Source of the DNA: Rhizobium sp. AAP43
GTDB lineage: Bacteria; Pseudomonadota; Alphaproteobacteria; Rhizobiales; Rhizobiaceae
Direction: 5' to 3'
Length of the DNA stretch: 64,000 nt
Assembly: GCF_001296045.1 (NCBI RefSeq)
Contig: NZ_LJHS01000012.1
Coordinates: forward strand, 124,001 to 188,000
Shown: one piece after another, positions 9,342-18,735 of the stretch
How the letters are laid out: each line of letters starts with the position of its first letter
Position numbering within the stretch: the stretch's first letter is position 1
Made by a program: the position numbers and the translations under genes
The notes under the pieces: generated by a model
Seen by the model: the letters and a program-made list of their open reading frames with translations, nothing else
Databases searched by the model: none
What the model was told of the DNA's origin: nothing

Positions 9342-9522
9342 GTTCAGACCTCTTGGCCATATCTCGAACCCTGCTCGGCAGGAGCGGCTCAACTCTGGCA
9401 CTGCATGGATACGGGTTTGAGGACGCTGGACAGGCCACGCGTCCGAGTTTCAGCGGCCAATAGCAGCTTTTTTCCGTTTCGTCACCCCGGGCGACTTCGG
9501 CAAGCCGGCGACCAAACGGAAA

Positions 9523-9545
9523 CGGGGCCGGCAATGCCGGCCCCG
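9523..9545 (-). terminator. Terminator after the IalB-like gene
   Basis: CGGGGCCGGC and GCCGGCCCCG with a 3-base loop, 24 bases after the stop codon. On the minus strand it is followed by GTTTCCGTTT. Confidence 0.65.
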
Positions 9546-9569
9546 ATCATCAATCGCTGTGCAAAGAGC

Positions 9570-10073
9570 TTACTTGCAGTTCTGAATCTTCTGCAGGGCA
9601 GCCGAAATGCCGGACAGCGAATAGCTGTAATTGGTGGCGGTGCCGCGCGACGAAACAGCCTTCACCGTCATCGAGGAGCCATTCTTCATGGCAGCGACGA
9701 GCGCGGGCTCTTCCGCAGCATTCTCAACCCAAGCCGAACTGTCCTTGACGAACATCACGAAATTCTTGTCGTCGATCGTCACATTGACCTTGGAATCACC
9801 CTTCATCGGATATCCCATCATGGCCTGTGGCTCATATGAAATGTTCTGACCGGGGCGCTGCGAGACGACGAAGAAGATATCGCCGTGATTGACGCTGGCC
9901 GGCTCCTTTGTCGTCGGAACGGACAGCACGTAGCAAACGGTGCCGCCGTTGGACTTGTAGGAGTAGGCGCCCCAGGCCTTGAACTGCTCGATCCGCGTCG
10001 GCGATTGAGCATTTGCGAGCCCGCTGCTCGCCAGGATGAGTGCCAGTGCGGTTACGCTACTTCTTACGAACAT
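9570..10073 (-). CDS. Secreted invasion-associated locus B (IalB) family protein
   Basis: Small exported protein, 167 residues. MFVRSSVTALALILASSGLANAQ is a clear Sec signal peptide with a likely cut after ANA. The mature part has the IalB-family core: WGAYSY, CYVLS, a central GYPMK block and a C-terminal cysteine in IQNCK that could pair with the earlier cysteine. The family is named for a Bartonella erythrocyte-invasion factor, but homologues occur in all rhizobia, where the role is unknown. The start follows AGGAAG by six bases. It is a single gene, with a terminator behind it. Confidence 0.85.
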   Translation of the reverse strand: MFVRSSVTALALILASSGLANAQSPTRIEQFKAWGAYSYKSNGGTVCYVLSVPTTKEPASVNHGDIFFVVSQRPGQNISYEPQAMMGYPMKGDSKVNVTIDDKNFVMFVKDSSAWVENAAEEPALVAAMKNGSSMTVKAVSSRGTATNYSYSLSGISAALQKIQNCK

Positions 10074-10321
10074 GTCTTCCTGCCGGTTGTTTCCATCCAG
10101 CGCCCGACCCGATGGTTGGACGCGCATCGCCAAAAACTGCGTTCAGTTTGACTTAATTTACCTTACCAAACCGTGAACGGGATCCAATTTGATGTCGCAA
10201 TCCCGAGCCACGGTCATCCCGTTCGGCAAGATCCACACATCGGCCTTGCAGCCGTTGCGCGATGTAGAAGGAAAGAATTAGGCGAGAATTGGGCTTGCGC
10301 CCGTTTTCCCGCTTTGACCGA

Positions 10322-10723
10322 TCATGTGCGTGATGCAGTCGGACCCTCACCCTCCGGGACATCCGCAAGGACATCATCGGCAGCATCGTAATGGCGCTCC
10401 TTGATGTGCTTGTTGATCATGGCAAGCGCAGTCGTCAGCACCGCGATATCATCGGTGAAGCCGACAACGGCCAGAACGTCCGGAACAACATCAATCGGCA
10501 TGACAAAATAGGCAAGCGCTGCAAGCAGCGTACCGCGCACGCGCAAGGGCGTTTCACGGTCAACGGCACAATAGTAGGCAGCCACCACATCACGCGAAAA
10601 CGGGATGCGCCGAGCCGCCTTGCGGAAGGTCGGCCAGAAGCGGTCACGCACTTTCTGCTCCTGCTTTTCCTGGGTCGCCTCGTCGCCAGGAAGCAGGATT
10701 TCACCGATTTTCACGTCATCCAT
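10322..10723 (-). CDS. YkvA-like DUF1232 membrane protein
   Basis: A 133-residue protein. The second half holds the DUF1232 core, LLAALAYFVMPIDVVPDVLAVVGFTDDIAVL, with the hallmark YxxxPxDxxPD pattern and one or two hydrophobic helices; the N-terminus is charged and probably cytoplasmic. Function is not established for the family. The start at 10723 has AAGGA upstream; the frame is open 15 codons further. It lies 55 bases downstream of phhB on the same strand and may be in one transcript with it. Confidence 0.85.
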   Translation of the reverse strand: MDDVKIGEILLPGDEATQEKQEQKVRDRFWPTFRKAARRIPFSRDVVAAYYCAVDRETPLRVRGTLLAALAYFVMPIDVVPDVLAVVGFTDDIAVLTTALAMINKHIKERHYDAADDVLADVPEGEGPTASRT

Positions 10724-10778
10724 GACCGTCGATCCTTGTTGCTGCAGATCAACCATATGTGAAGACACGGGGAGAAAT

Positions 10779-11087
10779 TCAATGGCCGGAATTGCCGCCG
10801 GCCGCCCGGTCCATCATCACGGCAAGCTTGAAATCCAACTCGGTAATCCCGCCAGCGTCATGAGTCGTCAGTGTCACGTCGACTTTGCGATAGACGTTAA
10901 ACCACTCCGGATGGTGATCAAGGTGCTCAGCCGCGAGTGCGGATTCGGCCATGAAGGCAAAGGCCCGACGAAAATCCCGAAAGATGAAGTGCTTTTCCAG
11001 AGCGGCTCCGTCGCGGCAGATGGCCCATCCTTCCATTCCTGCAAGGCGCGCGGCGATTGCCGCCGGATCGAGTTTCTCGTATCGCAT
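10779..11087 (-). CDS. phhB: Pterin-4a-carbinolamine dehydratase
   Basis: Recycles tetrahydrobiopterin-type cofactor during aromatic amino-acid hydroxylation by dehydrating 4a-hydroxytetrahydropterin. The 102-residue length is normal. The active-site motif EHLDHHPEW sits at residues 54-62 (His58, His59, Pro60), followed by [16 protein letters not shown], and the C-terminal LDFKLA strand. The start at 11087 follows AGGAG by six bases. No phenylalanine hydroxylase is nearby, so the partner is unlinked or absent. It is divergent from the phosphatase gene with only 29 bases between the starts. Confidence 0.94.
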   Translation of the reverse strand: MRYEKLDPAAIAARLAGMEGWAICRDGAALEKHFIFRDFRRAFAFMAESALAAEHLDHHPEWFNVYRKVDVTLTTHDAGGITELDFKLAVMMDRAAGGNSGH

Positions 11088-11116
11088 CTTAGTCTCCTGA
11101 ATTTCCGGAATGATCC

Positions 11117-11590
11117 ATGCCCAAGCCATCCGTCCTGTTCGTCTGCCTTGGCAATATCTGCCGCTCTCCCCTTGCCGAAGGAATCTACCGCCATCTCTGC
11201 GGCGCAGCCCATGACGACGAGAGCATTGGATCTGCGGGCCTCGGCGGCTGGCATGCCGGCGACCCGCCGGATCCTCGGTCAATCCACGTTGCCAGACAAC
11301 ACGGTATCGACATATCGCACCAACGCGCCCGGCAGTTGAGCCTCGACGACTTTCGACGCTATGAGTTAATCCTTGCCATGGACAGCAGCAATCTTGCGCG
11401 GCTCACGGAATTGGCGCCCAAAGACAGCATAGCCAGAGTGGAGCTCTTCAGCCAAGCCTGCCATGGCACTCAAGAAGATGTACCAGACCCGTACTATGGC
11501 GCGGCCGACGGGTTCCGGAGCGTCTACACCATGCTCTTTGCCGGGTGTGAGGCACTGGTGGAAAGCACGGGGCGCGATACCGCCTCGTGA
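11117..11590 (+). CDS. Low-molecular-weight protein-tyrosine phosphatase
   Basis: Cytoplasmic phosphatase of the LMW-PTP family, 157 residues. The P-loop [10 protein letters not shown] puts the nucleophile at Cys10 and the phosphate-binding Arg at 16; the general acid is in DPYYG (Asp124). All catalytic residues are present. No tyrosine kinase or exopolysaccharide gene is adjacent, so it does not look like a Wzb partner and may act on small molecules or unknown proteins. The 3' end overlaps the convergent thpR gene by 67 bases. Confidence 0.94.
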   Translation: MPKPSVLFVCLGNICRSPLAEGIYRHLCGAAHDDESIGSAGLGGWHAGDPPDPRSIHVARQHGIDISHQRARQLSLDDFRRYELILAMDSSNLARLTELAPKDSIARVELFSQACHGTQEDVPDPYYGAADGFRSVYTMLFAGCEALVESTGRDTAS

Positions 11591-12117
11591 AGCGGGAACA
11601 CTTCTTCGGTGAGATAGGGCCCACCTCCAACCGACTCTTTCGAGGATAGGAGCACGAAGCGGGAAACCGTGAACGGAACAGTGCTGAAATCGCCGCGACC
11701 GGCCATGTAGTGCACGACGTCCTCAACCCGTGAGGCCTTCAACCGTGCAAGCGTCACATGGGGCGAGAATCGGCGTGGATCCGGCGGCAGACCGATCCGC
11801 TGGCAGATGCGTTCGATTTCGGCCTGCAGGGCAAACATCTCGGGTGCCGGAGAAACGCCGGCCCAGATTGAATGCGGTTTTTTCGATCCAAACGACCCGA
11901 CACCATTCAACGAGAGAGAGAATTCAGGTCTGTCGATACGATCGAGCCGATCGACGATCTCGTCTGCGGTCCGACCATCCACATCGCCGATAAACCGTAG
12001 GGTGATGTGGTAGTTCTCAACATCGATCCAGCGACCGCCGGGAAGGCCGCCGCGCAACAATGAAAGGCTCATCGCCGCATTGCGCGGAATTTCGAGGGCA
12101 GTGAACAATCTCGGCAT
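11524..12117 (-). CDS. thpR: RNA 2',3'-cyclic phosphodiesterase (2'-5' RNA ligase family)
   Basis: Member of the 2H phosphoesterase superfamily, 197 residues, acting on 2',3'-cyclic RNA ends. Both HxTx motifs are present: HITL at residues 37-40 and HVTL at 120-123. The start at 12117 follows GAGGAA. The last 25 residues reach past the usual fold and overlap the 3' end of the phosphatase gene on the other strand. It is downstream of the esterase gene by 66 bases on the same strand and may share its transcript. Confidence 0.92.
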   Translation of the reverse strand: MPRLFTALEIPRNAAMSLSLLRGGLPGGRWIDVENYHITLRFIGDVDGRTADEIVDRLDRIDRPEFSLSLNGVGSFGSKKPHSIWAGVSPAPEMFALQAEIERICQRIGLPPDPRRFSPHVTLARLKASRVEDVVHYMAGRGDFSTVPFTVSRFVLLSSKESVGGGPYLTEEVFPLHEAVSRPVLSTSASHPAKSMV

Positions 12118-12183
12118 GGAGAGTTCCTCGAATCTTTTGCAGATGCTCACAGCGAATCACGCAAGGCCCGGACGCGCAAGAGC

Positions 12184-12831
12184 CTAATTCTGGTTACCCT
12201 CAATCGTCTTCACCCAAGTCTCGACGAGAGGCAGCATCCGCGTGGAAATCAGGTCGAGACCTTTTGTGTTCGGATGCATGCCATCCTCCAGCAGCAGGGA
12301 ACGTTCGGTGATCACGCCCTCCATGATAAAGGGATAGAGCGGCAACTGATGCTTTTCGGCAAGGCGGGGATAGATTGCGTTGAATTTCTGGCCGTAATCA
12401 TCGCCCATATTGGGTGGCGCCATCATGCCGACGAGAAAGACCGGGATGCCGCGCGCCTTCAGCTGTCTGATGATCTGCTCGAGGTTACGTTCCGTCTGAT
12501 CGGGTGGGACGCCACGCAGGGCGTCGTTGGCGCCGAGCTCGAGGATAACACCATCCGTCCCATCAGGAACCGACCAGTCGACGCGCGACAAGCCGCCTGA
12601 CGTCGTATCTCCCGAGACCCCTGCATTGGTAATGGAAAGCTCATGCCCTTTCTCGGCAAGTTTTCGCTGCAACTGCGCGGGCAGCGCATCTTCCTGAGGC
12701 AGCTGATAACCGGCCATCAGGCTATCGCCGAATCCGACAAGTTGAAGGTTTTGGGCTGAAACACCGGTTGCGCCGGTAAGAATGCCCGTCAGGATCACGG
12801 CGAAATGAAGCAGCGCTGCTTTAAAACTCAT
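12184..12831 (-). CDS. TesA-like arylesterase / lysophospholipase, SGNH hydrolase
   Basis: Periplasmic serine esterase, 215 residues. The N-terminus MSFKAALLHFAVILTGILTGATGVSA is a signal peptide with a cut near VSA-QN. Block I is GFGDSLMAGYQLP with nucleophile Ser37, block III is GAND (about 100-103), and block V is DGMHPN with Asp183 and His186. The start at 12831 follows GGAAAGG. Its divergent neighbour is a YbbA-like ABC ATPase, the same arrangement as tesA/ybbA/ybbP in E. coli, which supports the TesA call. Substrates of the family are broad: thioesters, aryl esters and lysophospholipids. Confidence 0.92.
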   Translation of the reverse strand: MSFKAALLHFAVILTGILTGATGVSAQNLQLVGFGDSLMAGYQLPQEDALPAQLQRKLAEKGHELSITNAGVSGDTTSGGLSRVDWSVPDGTDGVILELGANDALRGVPPDQTERNLEQIIRQLKARGIPVFLVGMMAPPNMGDDYGQKFNAIYPRLAEKHQLPLYPFIMEGVITERSLLLEDGMHPNTKGLDLISTRMLPLVETWVKTIEGNQN

Positions 12832-12917
12832 GGTGCCTTTCCTAGATTGCATCAGTGTCGCCCCTTCAGTCTGGACAGGCGGCGACCCTTGTTTCCAGTG
12901 ATATAGGATGCCCGCGT

Positions 12918-13631
12918 GTGAGAAACACCATCATCGAACTGAAAAGCGCCGATCTCACTCTGGGCAATGCCGCCGCCTCTGTGCATGTTTTGAAAAACAT
13001 CGATCTTTCGATCGCGGAGGGCGAAGCCGTGGGCATTGTCGGGCCGTCCGGCTCGGGCAAGTCGACGCTGCTGATGGTGCTTGCCGGCCTGGAACGATTG
13101 GACAGCGGCGAGATCAACCTGCGCGGAACGCCGCTTCACACATTGAGCGAAGATCGGCTGGCGGATTTTCGCGGCAAGAACATCGGCATCGTCTTTCAAT
13201 CCTTTCACCTGATCGCCAACATGACAGCGCTTGAGAATGTCGCCGTTCCGCTGGAGCTTGCCAATGTGCGCAATGCCTTCGACATTGCCCGCGCAGAGCT
13301 TGAGGCCGTCGGCCTTGGCGAACGACTGAGCCACTATCCCGGTCAACTTTCCGGCGGGGAGCAACAGCGCGTGGCGATTGCGCGCGCGCTCGCTCCCTCC
13401 CCGGCCGTCCTCATTGCCGATGAACCGACAGGCAATCTCGATATGGATACGGGCCGACAGATTGCTGACCTGCTGTTCGCCAAGCAGAAGGAACGCGGCA
13501 TGACGCTCGTGCTCGTCACCCATGATCCGTCTCTGGCAGCCCGTTGCTCAAGGCAGATCCGCGTCGCTTCCGGCACGATTGCCGGCGACAGCCTGTCCGA
13601 ATCCTTTCATCGCGCCCCGGTGCCAGCATGA
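12918..13631 (+). CDS. ABC transporter ATP-binding protein, YbbA/LolD type
   Basis: Cytoplasmic ATPase of the LolD/MacB-like group, 237 residues from the GTG at 12918, which follows AGGATG; the frame is open 21 codons further upstream into the divergent promoter. Walker A GPSGSGKST is at 42-50, the Q-loop VFQSFHL at about 92-98, the signature LSGGEQQ at 144-150 and Walker B VLIADE at 164-169. It overlaps the permease start by four bases (ATGA), so the two are translationally coupled. Being of YbbA type, it probably does not transport a small solute; a role in extracting lipids or lipoproteins from the membrane is an inference. Confidence 0.93.
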   Translation: MRNTIIELKSADLTLGNAAASVHVLKNIDLSIAEGEAVGIVGPSGSGKSTLLMVLAGLERLDSGEINLRGTPLHTLSEDRLADFRGKNIGIVFQSFHLIANMTALENVAVPLELANVRNAFDIARAELEAVGLGERLSHYPGQLSGGEQQRVAIARALAPSPAVLIADEPTGNLDMDTGRQIADLLFAKQKERGMTLVLVTHDPSLAARCSRQIRVASGTIAGDSLSESFHRAPVPA

Positions 13632-16174
13632 CGGGCTCATTGACCCGCTTGTCCGTCGCCCTTCGAATTGCGCTCCGCGAACTGCGTGGTGGTCTCAAGG
13701 GCTTCTACATCTTTCTCGCCTGTATCGCGCTTGGAACAGGCGCAATTGCGGCGGTCAATTCCGTATCCGGTGCAATTACGAACGCGATCTCGTCCGAAGG
13801 CAGGACGCTGCTTGCGGGGGATATGCGCTTCGAATTGGACAATCGCGAAACGACTGCGGAGGAACGCGCCTTTCTGGAGCGCTTCGGTGATGTCTCGGTG
13901 TCGACCAATCTCAGATCCATGGCACGTCTCGCCGATGGTTCGGACCAATCGCTGGTCGAAATCAAGGCTGTCGACCAGGCCTATCCTCTCTATGGTCGTC
14001 TCACCGCAGAGCCCGACCTCCCTCTGAATGAGTTGCTCGCGCCCGAGGGGGATGTCTACGGCGCCCTCGTGGCACCCCTTCTGCTGGAGCGCATGAACAT
14101 CAAGGTCGGCGACGACCTGCTGGTCGGCAACGCCCGCTTCCGCATTACCGGCACAATCGCCAACGAACCGGATGCCATCTCGGACGGCTTCGGCTTTGCC
14201 CCCCGCTTCCTGACCAGCCGTGACGCTTTGCGCGCAAGCGGCCTCATCGCAACCGGCAGCCTGGTGGAACATGCCTACAAGATCCGGTTCGAGAACCCCG
14301 ACCAGAGCGCAGCTGCCATCCGGACTGAGGCGGAGCGCGACTTCCCGGCCGCAGGCTGGTCAATCCGGGCCAGCGACCGTGCAGCACCTGCCCTTGCCGA
14401 AAATGTCGAACGTTTCTCCCAGTTCCTGACCTTGGTTGGTTTGACCGCATTGATCGTTGGCGGCGTCGGCGTGGCCAATGCGGTCCGTGCCTTCCTCGAT
14501 TCCAAGCGGACGGTGATCGCAACGCTGAAATGCGTCGGCGCTCCGGCCTCCGTGGTCGTGATGGTCTACCTCATTCAGATCACACTTGTCGCCACGCTCG
14601 GCATAGCTCTCGGCCTTGTGCTTGGCGCCATCGCACCCATGATTACGGCGAGCTACCTTCGGGGCGTACTGCCCATCTCAACCGAATTCACCCTGTATCC
14701 CCGTGCGCTCTCGCTCGCCGGTATCTTTGGGCTTCTGGTGACCTTTGCTTTTGCCATCCTGCCGCTTGGCCATGCGCGTCGCGTGCCCGCGACAGCGCTG
14801 TTTCGCGAGCAAGGCTTCGAGGAAAGCGGCCTCGCACCATGGCCCTATATCGTCACCATGGTAGTGGCCCTCGGCGCCATGGCGGCGCTGGCCATCTTTA
14901 CCTCGGAACAGCAACGCATCGCGACGATCTTCTTGGCAGCTATGGCAGCCGGCTTTGTGCTGTTACGCTTGGTCGCCTATCTGATCGCACTTGCCGCCAA
15001 GCGCAGCCCGCGCATCAACTCGGCTGCCCTGCGCCTGGCGGTTGGCAATATCCACCGCCCGGGCGCCCTGACACCTGCGGTGACCCTTTCGCTTGGCCTT
15101 GGACTCAGCCTGCTCGTGGCGCTTGCTCTGATCGACGGTAATCTGCGCCGGGAACTTACCGGCAACCTGCCCGAAAGGGCACCCAACTTCTTCTTCGTCG
15201 ACATCCAGGGCAGTGAAGTCGAGCGCTTCCGGCAAGTGGTCGAAGGTCTTGCACCCAAAGGCAAGCTGATTGAAGTCCCAATGCTGCGGGGACGGGTGCT
15301 TGAGTTAAACGGCATCGACGTCGCGAAGGTCGACGTGCCGCCGGAAGGTCGCTGGGTGCTGCGCGGTGACCGAGGATTGACCTATGCTCGCAACCTTCCC
15401 GAAAACAGTTCGCTGGCAGAGGGAGAATGGTGGCCCACAGACTATGCAGGTGAACCGCTGGTCTCTTTTTCCGAGGAGGAAGGGCGCGAACTCGGCCTGA
15501 AGATTGGCGACACCATCACCGTCAACGTGCTCGGTCGCAACATCACGGCAAGGCTCGCAAACTTCCGCAAGGTGCAGTGGGAAAGTCTGTCGATGAATTT
15601 CGTCATGATCTTCTCGCCGAACACGTTTGCAGGCGCGCCCCATGCCTGGCTCGCGACGTTGATCGACGGAGACGCGACGGCCGGCGATGAAGCCACGATC
15701 CTGGGCTCAGTCACCCAGCAATTCCCGACGATCACAACAGTCCGGGTGAAGGATGCGATCGAGGTCGTCGACAAGCTGGTCGGCCAGCTTGCCACCGCGA
15801 TCCGCGCGGCCGCAGCTATCGCGCTGATCGCCTCCGTGCTGGTCCTCTCCGGCGCACTGGCGGCCGGAAACAGAGCCCGCACCCATGACGCCGTCATTCT
15901 CAAGACCCTCGGGGCTACCCGGGCCATGCTGATCCGTGCCTTCACCTACGAATACATGCTGCTTGGCACTGCCACAGCCGTCTTCGCGCTGGCATCCGGC
16001 GGTGGCATTGCCTGGTTTGTCCTGACCCGGATCATGAAACTCCCATCCGCATTCTTGCCAGACGTTGCAGTCTCGACGATCGTGATTGCGCTCGTCGTGA
16101 CGATCGGCATTGGTCTCGCAGGGACATGGCGCATTCTCGGACAGAAGGCGGCCCCGGTTCTCAGGGAGCTCTGA
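13628..16174 (+). CDS. ABC transporter permease with two FtsX domains, YbbP-like
   Basis: Large inner-membrane permease, 848 residues, partner of the preceding ATPase. It has an N-terminal helix (about 25-45), a periplasmic MacB-type domain, an FtsX domain with three helices from about residue 260, a further group of helices near 430-500, a second periplasmic domain (about 520-690), and a C-terminal FtsX domain (about 710-845). This is the YbbP layout. The ATG overlaps the ATPase stop by four bases. It lies in the same neighbourhood as the TesA-like gene, which suggests lipid or lipopeptide handling at the periplasmic face; the substrate is unknown. Confidence 0.92.
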   Translation: MTGSLTRLSVALRIALRELRGGLKGFYIFLACIALGTGAIAAVNSVSGAITNAISSEGRTLLAGDMRFELDNRETTAEERAFLERFGDVSVSTNLRSMARLADGSDQSLVEIKAVDQAYPLYGRLTAEPDLPLNELLAPEGDVYGALVAPLLLERMNIKVGDDLLVGNARFRITGTIANEPDAISDGFGFAPRFLTSRDALRASGLIATGSLVEHAYKIRFENPDQSAAAIRTEAERDFPAAGWSIRASDRAAPALAENVERFSQFLTLVGLTALIVGGVGVANAVRAFLDSKRTVIATLKCVGAPASVVVMVYLIQITLVATLGIALGLVLGAIAPMITASYLRGVLPISTEFTLYPRALSLAGIFGLLVTFAFAILPLGHARRVPATALFREQGFEESGLAPWPYIVTMVVALGAMAALAIFTSEQQRIATIFLAAMAAGFVLLRLVAYLIALAAKRSPRINSAALRLAVGNIHRPGALTPAVTLSLGLGLSLLVALALIDGNLRRELTGNLPERAPNFFFVDIQGSEVERFRQVVEGLAPKGKLIEVPMLRGRVLELNGIDVAKVDVPPEGRWVLRGDRGLTYARNLPENSSLAEGEWWPTDYAGEPLVSFSEEEGRELGLKIGDTITVNVLGRNITARLANFRKVQWESLSMNFVMIFSPNTFAGAPHAWLATLIDGDATAGDEATILGSVTQQFPTITTVRVKDAIEVVDKLVGQLATAIRAAAAIALIASVLVLSGALAAGNRARTHDAVILKTLGATRAMLIRAFTYEYMLLGTATAVFALASGGGIAWFVLTRIMKLPSAFLPDVAVSTIVIALVVTIGIGLAGTWRILGQKAAPVLREL

Positions 16175-16324
16175 ACGCGCCCGACAAGCATTACGCCGTT
16201 TTAAGGTGAAGGGCCTTGCCGACAGGCGGGGGACATCTCATATTGGAGATACGCATGCTGGGCTTCGCAGCGGCGCAGGAGTTTTGCTCCGCCGTACAAC
16301 ATCGAAGCTTTGAAAGAGGAACTC

Positions 16325-17053
16325 ATGTCTGAACTTCGCAACTATCAAAGCCGGACGGGGAACGCCCAGTCGGCCACGATGATCGACGAAGGTCTGCGCG
16401 CCTATATGCTCAAGGTGTACAACCTGATGGCACTCGGCCTCGCCATCACTGGCGTCGCGGCTTTCGCTACATTCCAGATGGCCGTATCGAGCCCTGCCTT
16501 CGCTCAGGCGATTTATGGATCGCCGCTGCGCTGGGTGGTCATGCTGGCGCCGCTTGCCATGGTCTTTTTCCTGAGCTTCCGCATCGAAAAGATGAGCGTC
16601 GCGGCCGCCCAGACCACGTTCTGGATCTATGCAGCCCTGATGGGACTGTCGCTGTCGTCGATCTTCCTCGTCTACACGGGCGCCAGCATCGTGCAGACCT
16701 TCTTCGTGACGGCAGCCTCCTTTGGAGCGCTGTCTCTCTATGGTTACACGACCAAGCGTAGCCTGTCCGCAATGGGCTCGTTCATGGTGATGGGCCTGTT
16801 TGGCTTGATCATTGCTTCGCTCGTCAATCTGTTCCTCGCGTCGTCCGCACTGGATTTCGCGATTTCAGCAGCCGGCGTTCTGATCTTTGCTGGCCTTACC
16901 GCCTGGGATACGCAGTCGATCAAGGAAGCCTACTACGAGGCCGATGGAGCTGAGACTGCTGGCCGCAAGGCCATCATGGGCGCGCTGCGTCTCTATCTCG
17001 ACTTCATCAACCTCTTCCTGTTCCTCCTGCGCTTCCTCGGAAACCGGGACTAA
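16325..17053 (+). CDS. Bax inhibitor-1 (UPF0005/YccA-YbhL) family membrane protein
   Basis: Seven-helix inner-membrane protein of 242 residues. Family marks include the N-terminal LRAYMLKVYNLMALGLAITG, the WDTQSIKEAYY loop after helix 6 and the C-terminal LYLDFINLFLFLLRFLG. Bacterial homologues act as pH-sensitive calcium leak channels or interact with the FtsH protease; which applies here is unknown. The ATG at 16325 follows AGAGGAA by about seven bases. It stands alone and is followed by a strong terminator. Confidence 0.93.
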   Translation: MSELRNYQSRTGNAQSATMIDEGLRAYMLKVYNLMALGLAITGVAAFATFQMAVSSPAFAQAIYGSPLRWVVMLAPLAMVFFLSFRIEKMSVAAAQTTFWIYAALMGLSLSSIFLVYTGASIVQTFFVTAASFGALSLYGYTTKRSLSAMGSFMVMGLFGLIIASLVNLFLASSALDFAISAAGVLIFAGLTAWDTQSIKEAYYEADGAETAGRKAIMGALRLYLDFINLFLFLLRFLGNRD

Positions 17054-17076
17054 CCGGACACGCTTTGTGGCATATC

Positions 17077-17104
17077 GAACCCCGCTTCGGCGGGGTTCTT
17101 TTTT
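17077..17104 (+). terminator. Rho-independent terminator after the BI-1 gene
   Basis: GAACCCCGC, TTCG loop, GCGGGGTTC, then a run of six T. This is a textbook terminator 24 bases after the stop codon. Confidence 0.92.
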
Positions 17105-17183
17105 GCCCTTCCCTCTTAAAGGGGGAAGTCCGTAAACTCTATCGGATCAGCACTTCGGGCCCGCATCACCGGCAATCAGGCAC

Positions 17184-17216
17184 AAAAAAACCTCCGGCTT
17201 TCACCGGAGGTTTTTT
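17184..17216 (-). terminator. Rho-independent terminator after carD (can act both ways)
   Basis: CCTCCGG and CCGGAGG around a 6-base loop, flanked by seven A and six T, just past the carD stop codon. Confidence 0.9.
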
Positions 17217-17239
17217 GGATGACCTGTATTGGATCAAGC

Positions 17240-17815
17240 TTATGCAGCTTCTTCCTGGGAGTCGTCTTCGTCGATGGTCTTGCCGCGCTTCGGACCCTTG
17301 GCGAGGTTTACCTCGACGAGGCGAACAGCTTCGGTTTCAGACATCTTGTTCACAGCGGCGATTTCACGAGCCATGCGATCAAGCGCTGCTTCGTAAAGCT
17401 GGCGCTCAGAGTAAGACTGTTCTGGCTGGTTTTCCGCACGGTAGAGATCGCGAACGACCTCGGCGATCGAAATCAGATCGCCGGAATTGATCTTCTGATC
17501 ATATTCCTGGGCGCGACGCGACCACATGGTGCGCTTGACGCGCGCCTTGCCCTGCACGACCTTCAGGGCGCGGTCTACGAAATCGGTTTCGGACAGCTTG
17601 CGCATACCGATGCTCACAGCCTTTGCGACCGGAACCTTAAGACGCATCTTGTCTTTTTCGAAATCGATCACAAAAAGCTCGAGCTTCATGCCGGCGACTT
17701 CTTGCTCATCGATGGCGGTGATGGTACCCACGCCATGAGCGGGGTATACGATCGACTCGCCGGTCTTGAAGCCGTGGCGTGCCGAGGAATTCTTCTTCTG
17801 CTGCTGGGTCGTCAT
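17240..17815 (-). CDS. carD: CarD family transcription regulator
   Basis: RNA-polymerase-binding global regulator, 191 residues. The N-terminal RNAP-interaction domain contains GESIVYPAHGVGTITAIDE and the FVIDFEKDKMRLKVPV strand; the C-terminal helical part contains MWSRRAQEYDQKI and ends with an acidic tail DEDDSQEEAA. CarD stabilises the open promoter complex in other bacteria. The start ATG at 17815 has AGGGAG about 12 bases upstream, and an alternative TTG lies three codons earlier. It sits downstream of fdxA in the same direction, but with a 386-base gap between them. Confidence 0.94.
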   Translation of the reverse strand: MTTQQQKKNSSARHGFKTGESIVYPAHGVGTITAIDEQEVAGMKLELFVIDFEKDKMRLKVPVAKAVSIGMRKLSETDFVDRALKVVQGKARVKRTMWSRRAQEYDQKINSGDLISIAEVVRDLYRAENQPEQSYSERQLYEAALDRMAREIAAVNKMSETEAVRLVEVNLAKGPKRGKTIDEDDSQEEAA

Positions 17816-18201
17816 TCTAATCAAACACTCCCTGTTTTGCTCCGGCGTGGGTGCCGGCCGCCGGGTCGGTCAGGCCCGGATGAGATGTCTCGAATACGTC
17901 GACACATCCTGCTCCAGTGCGACACAGCTGAACATCACGTTTGCCGCGATGATAAAGCGACACGGAGTGTCGCCCGATCTCACGTAATTCGAGGCAAAGG
18001 TGAAGTTGCTTTCGTGATGGTTCTGGGCACAACTATGCCGCAAAGTGGAACAGTTTCTGGACCCTATCACAAAAAGATGCGGAAATCAATATTTTACTGC
18101 ATCGCGTCACAAAGCGGGCACAGATGGCACCGGAAGGAGGCCGTGTGACGGAAAAATGAGCACGAATCGCTTGATTGGGGGGACCCGGACTGCGATGAAC
18201 C
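17816..18201. other. 386-base intergenic stretch between carD and fdxA
   Basis: No ORF with coding character is seen on either strand. It must hold the carD promoter. One compact palindrome, GCGACAC-GGA-GTGTCGC (17957-17973), lies about 140 bases upstream of the carD start and could be a protein site or small hairpin. No fdxA terminator with a T-run was found. Confidence 0.6.
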
Positions 18202-18540
18202 TTAATCGCCCGAGCCCGGTTTTTCCGAGAAATACTGTTCGAACTTGCCGTCGACGCCGTCCATTTCCTTGGCTTCTGGCATCGGGTCCTTCTTGACCGT
18301 GATATTCGGCCATATCTTCGCGTAGTCCGCATTGATCTTGAGCCACTTGTCGAGACCCGGCTCTGTGTCGGGCTTGATCGCCTCTGCGGGACATTCAGGT
18401 TCGCAGACGCCGCAGTCAATGCATTCGTCCGGATGGATGACGAGGAAGTTTTCGCCCTCATAGAAGCAATCGACGGGGCACACCTCGACGCAGTCGGTAT
18501 ATTTGCAGCGAATGCAATTGTCAGTGACGATATAGGTCAT
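18202..18540 (-). CDS. fdxA: 7Fe ferredoxin FdxA
   Basis: Small cytoplasmic electron carrier, 112 residues, with one [3Fe-4S] and one [4Fe-4S] cluster. Cysteines lie at 9, 12, 17, 21, 25, 40, 43, 46 and 50; 9, 17 and 50 fit the 3Fe cluster and 21, 40, 43 and 46 the 4Fe cluster. The C-terminal extension after residue 60 ([16 protein letters not shown]) is typical of the alpha-proteobacterial FdxA type. The start follows GGAGTG. It is downstream of the S4-domain gene by 195 bases on the same strand. Confidence 0.95.
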   Translation of the reverse strand: MTYIVTDNCIRCKYTDCVEVCPVDCFYEGENFLVIHPDECIDCGVCEPECPAEAIKPDTEPGLDKWLKINADYAKIWPNITVKKDPMPEAKEMDGVDGKFEQYFSEKPGSGD

Positions 18541-18735
18541 GCGGCACTCCAGAATGACGTTCTCAAACAACCGACGCGGGGCCATCGACACACCCGAGGG
18601 GCACCTGTGGACCGCGCAACAGAAACGATCGAATAGGTTTGAACCGTTCTTGTTGGATAGCGATGTGAGCTACTGCGTTATTCTGGCCAAGGCAAGGATA
18701 ACAATTCTCATTTTTCCGGCAGGTGGGCAAAATTT

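Noticed and set aside
17957..17973. GCGACAC-GGA-GTGTCGC as a carD operator
   Set aside because: It is too short and too far (about 140 bases) from the carD start to call without comparison; kept only as a note on the intergenic stretch.
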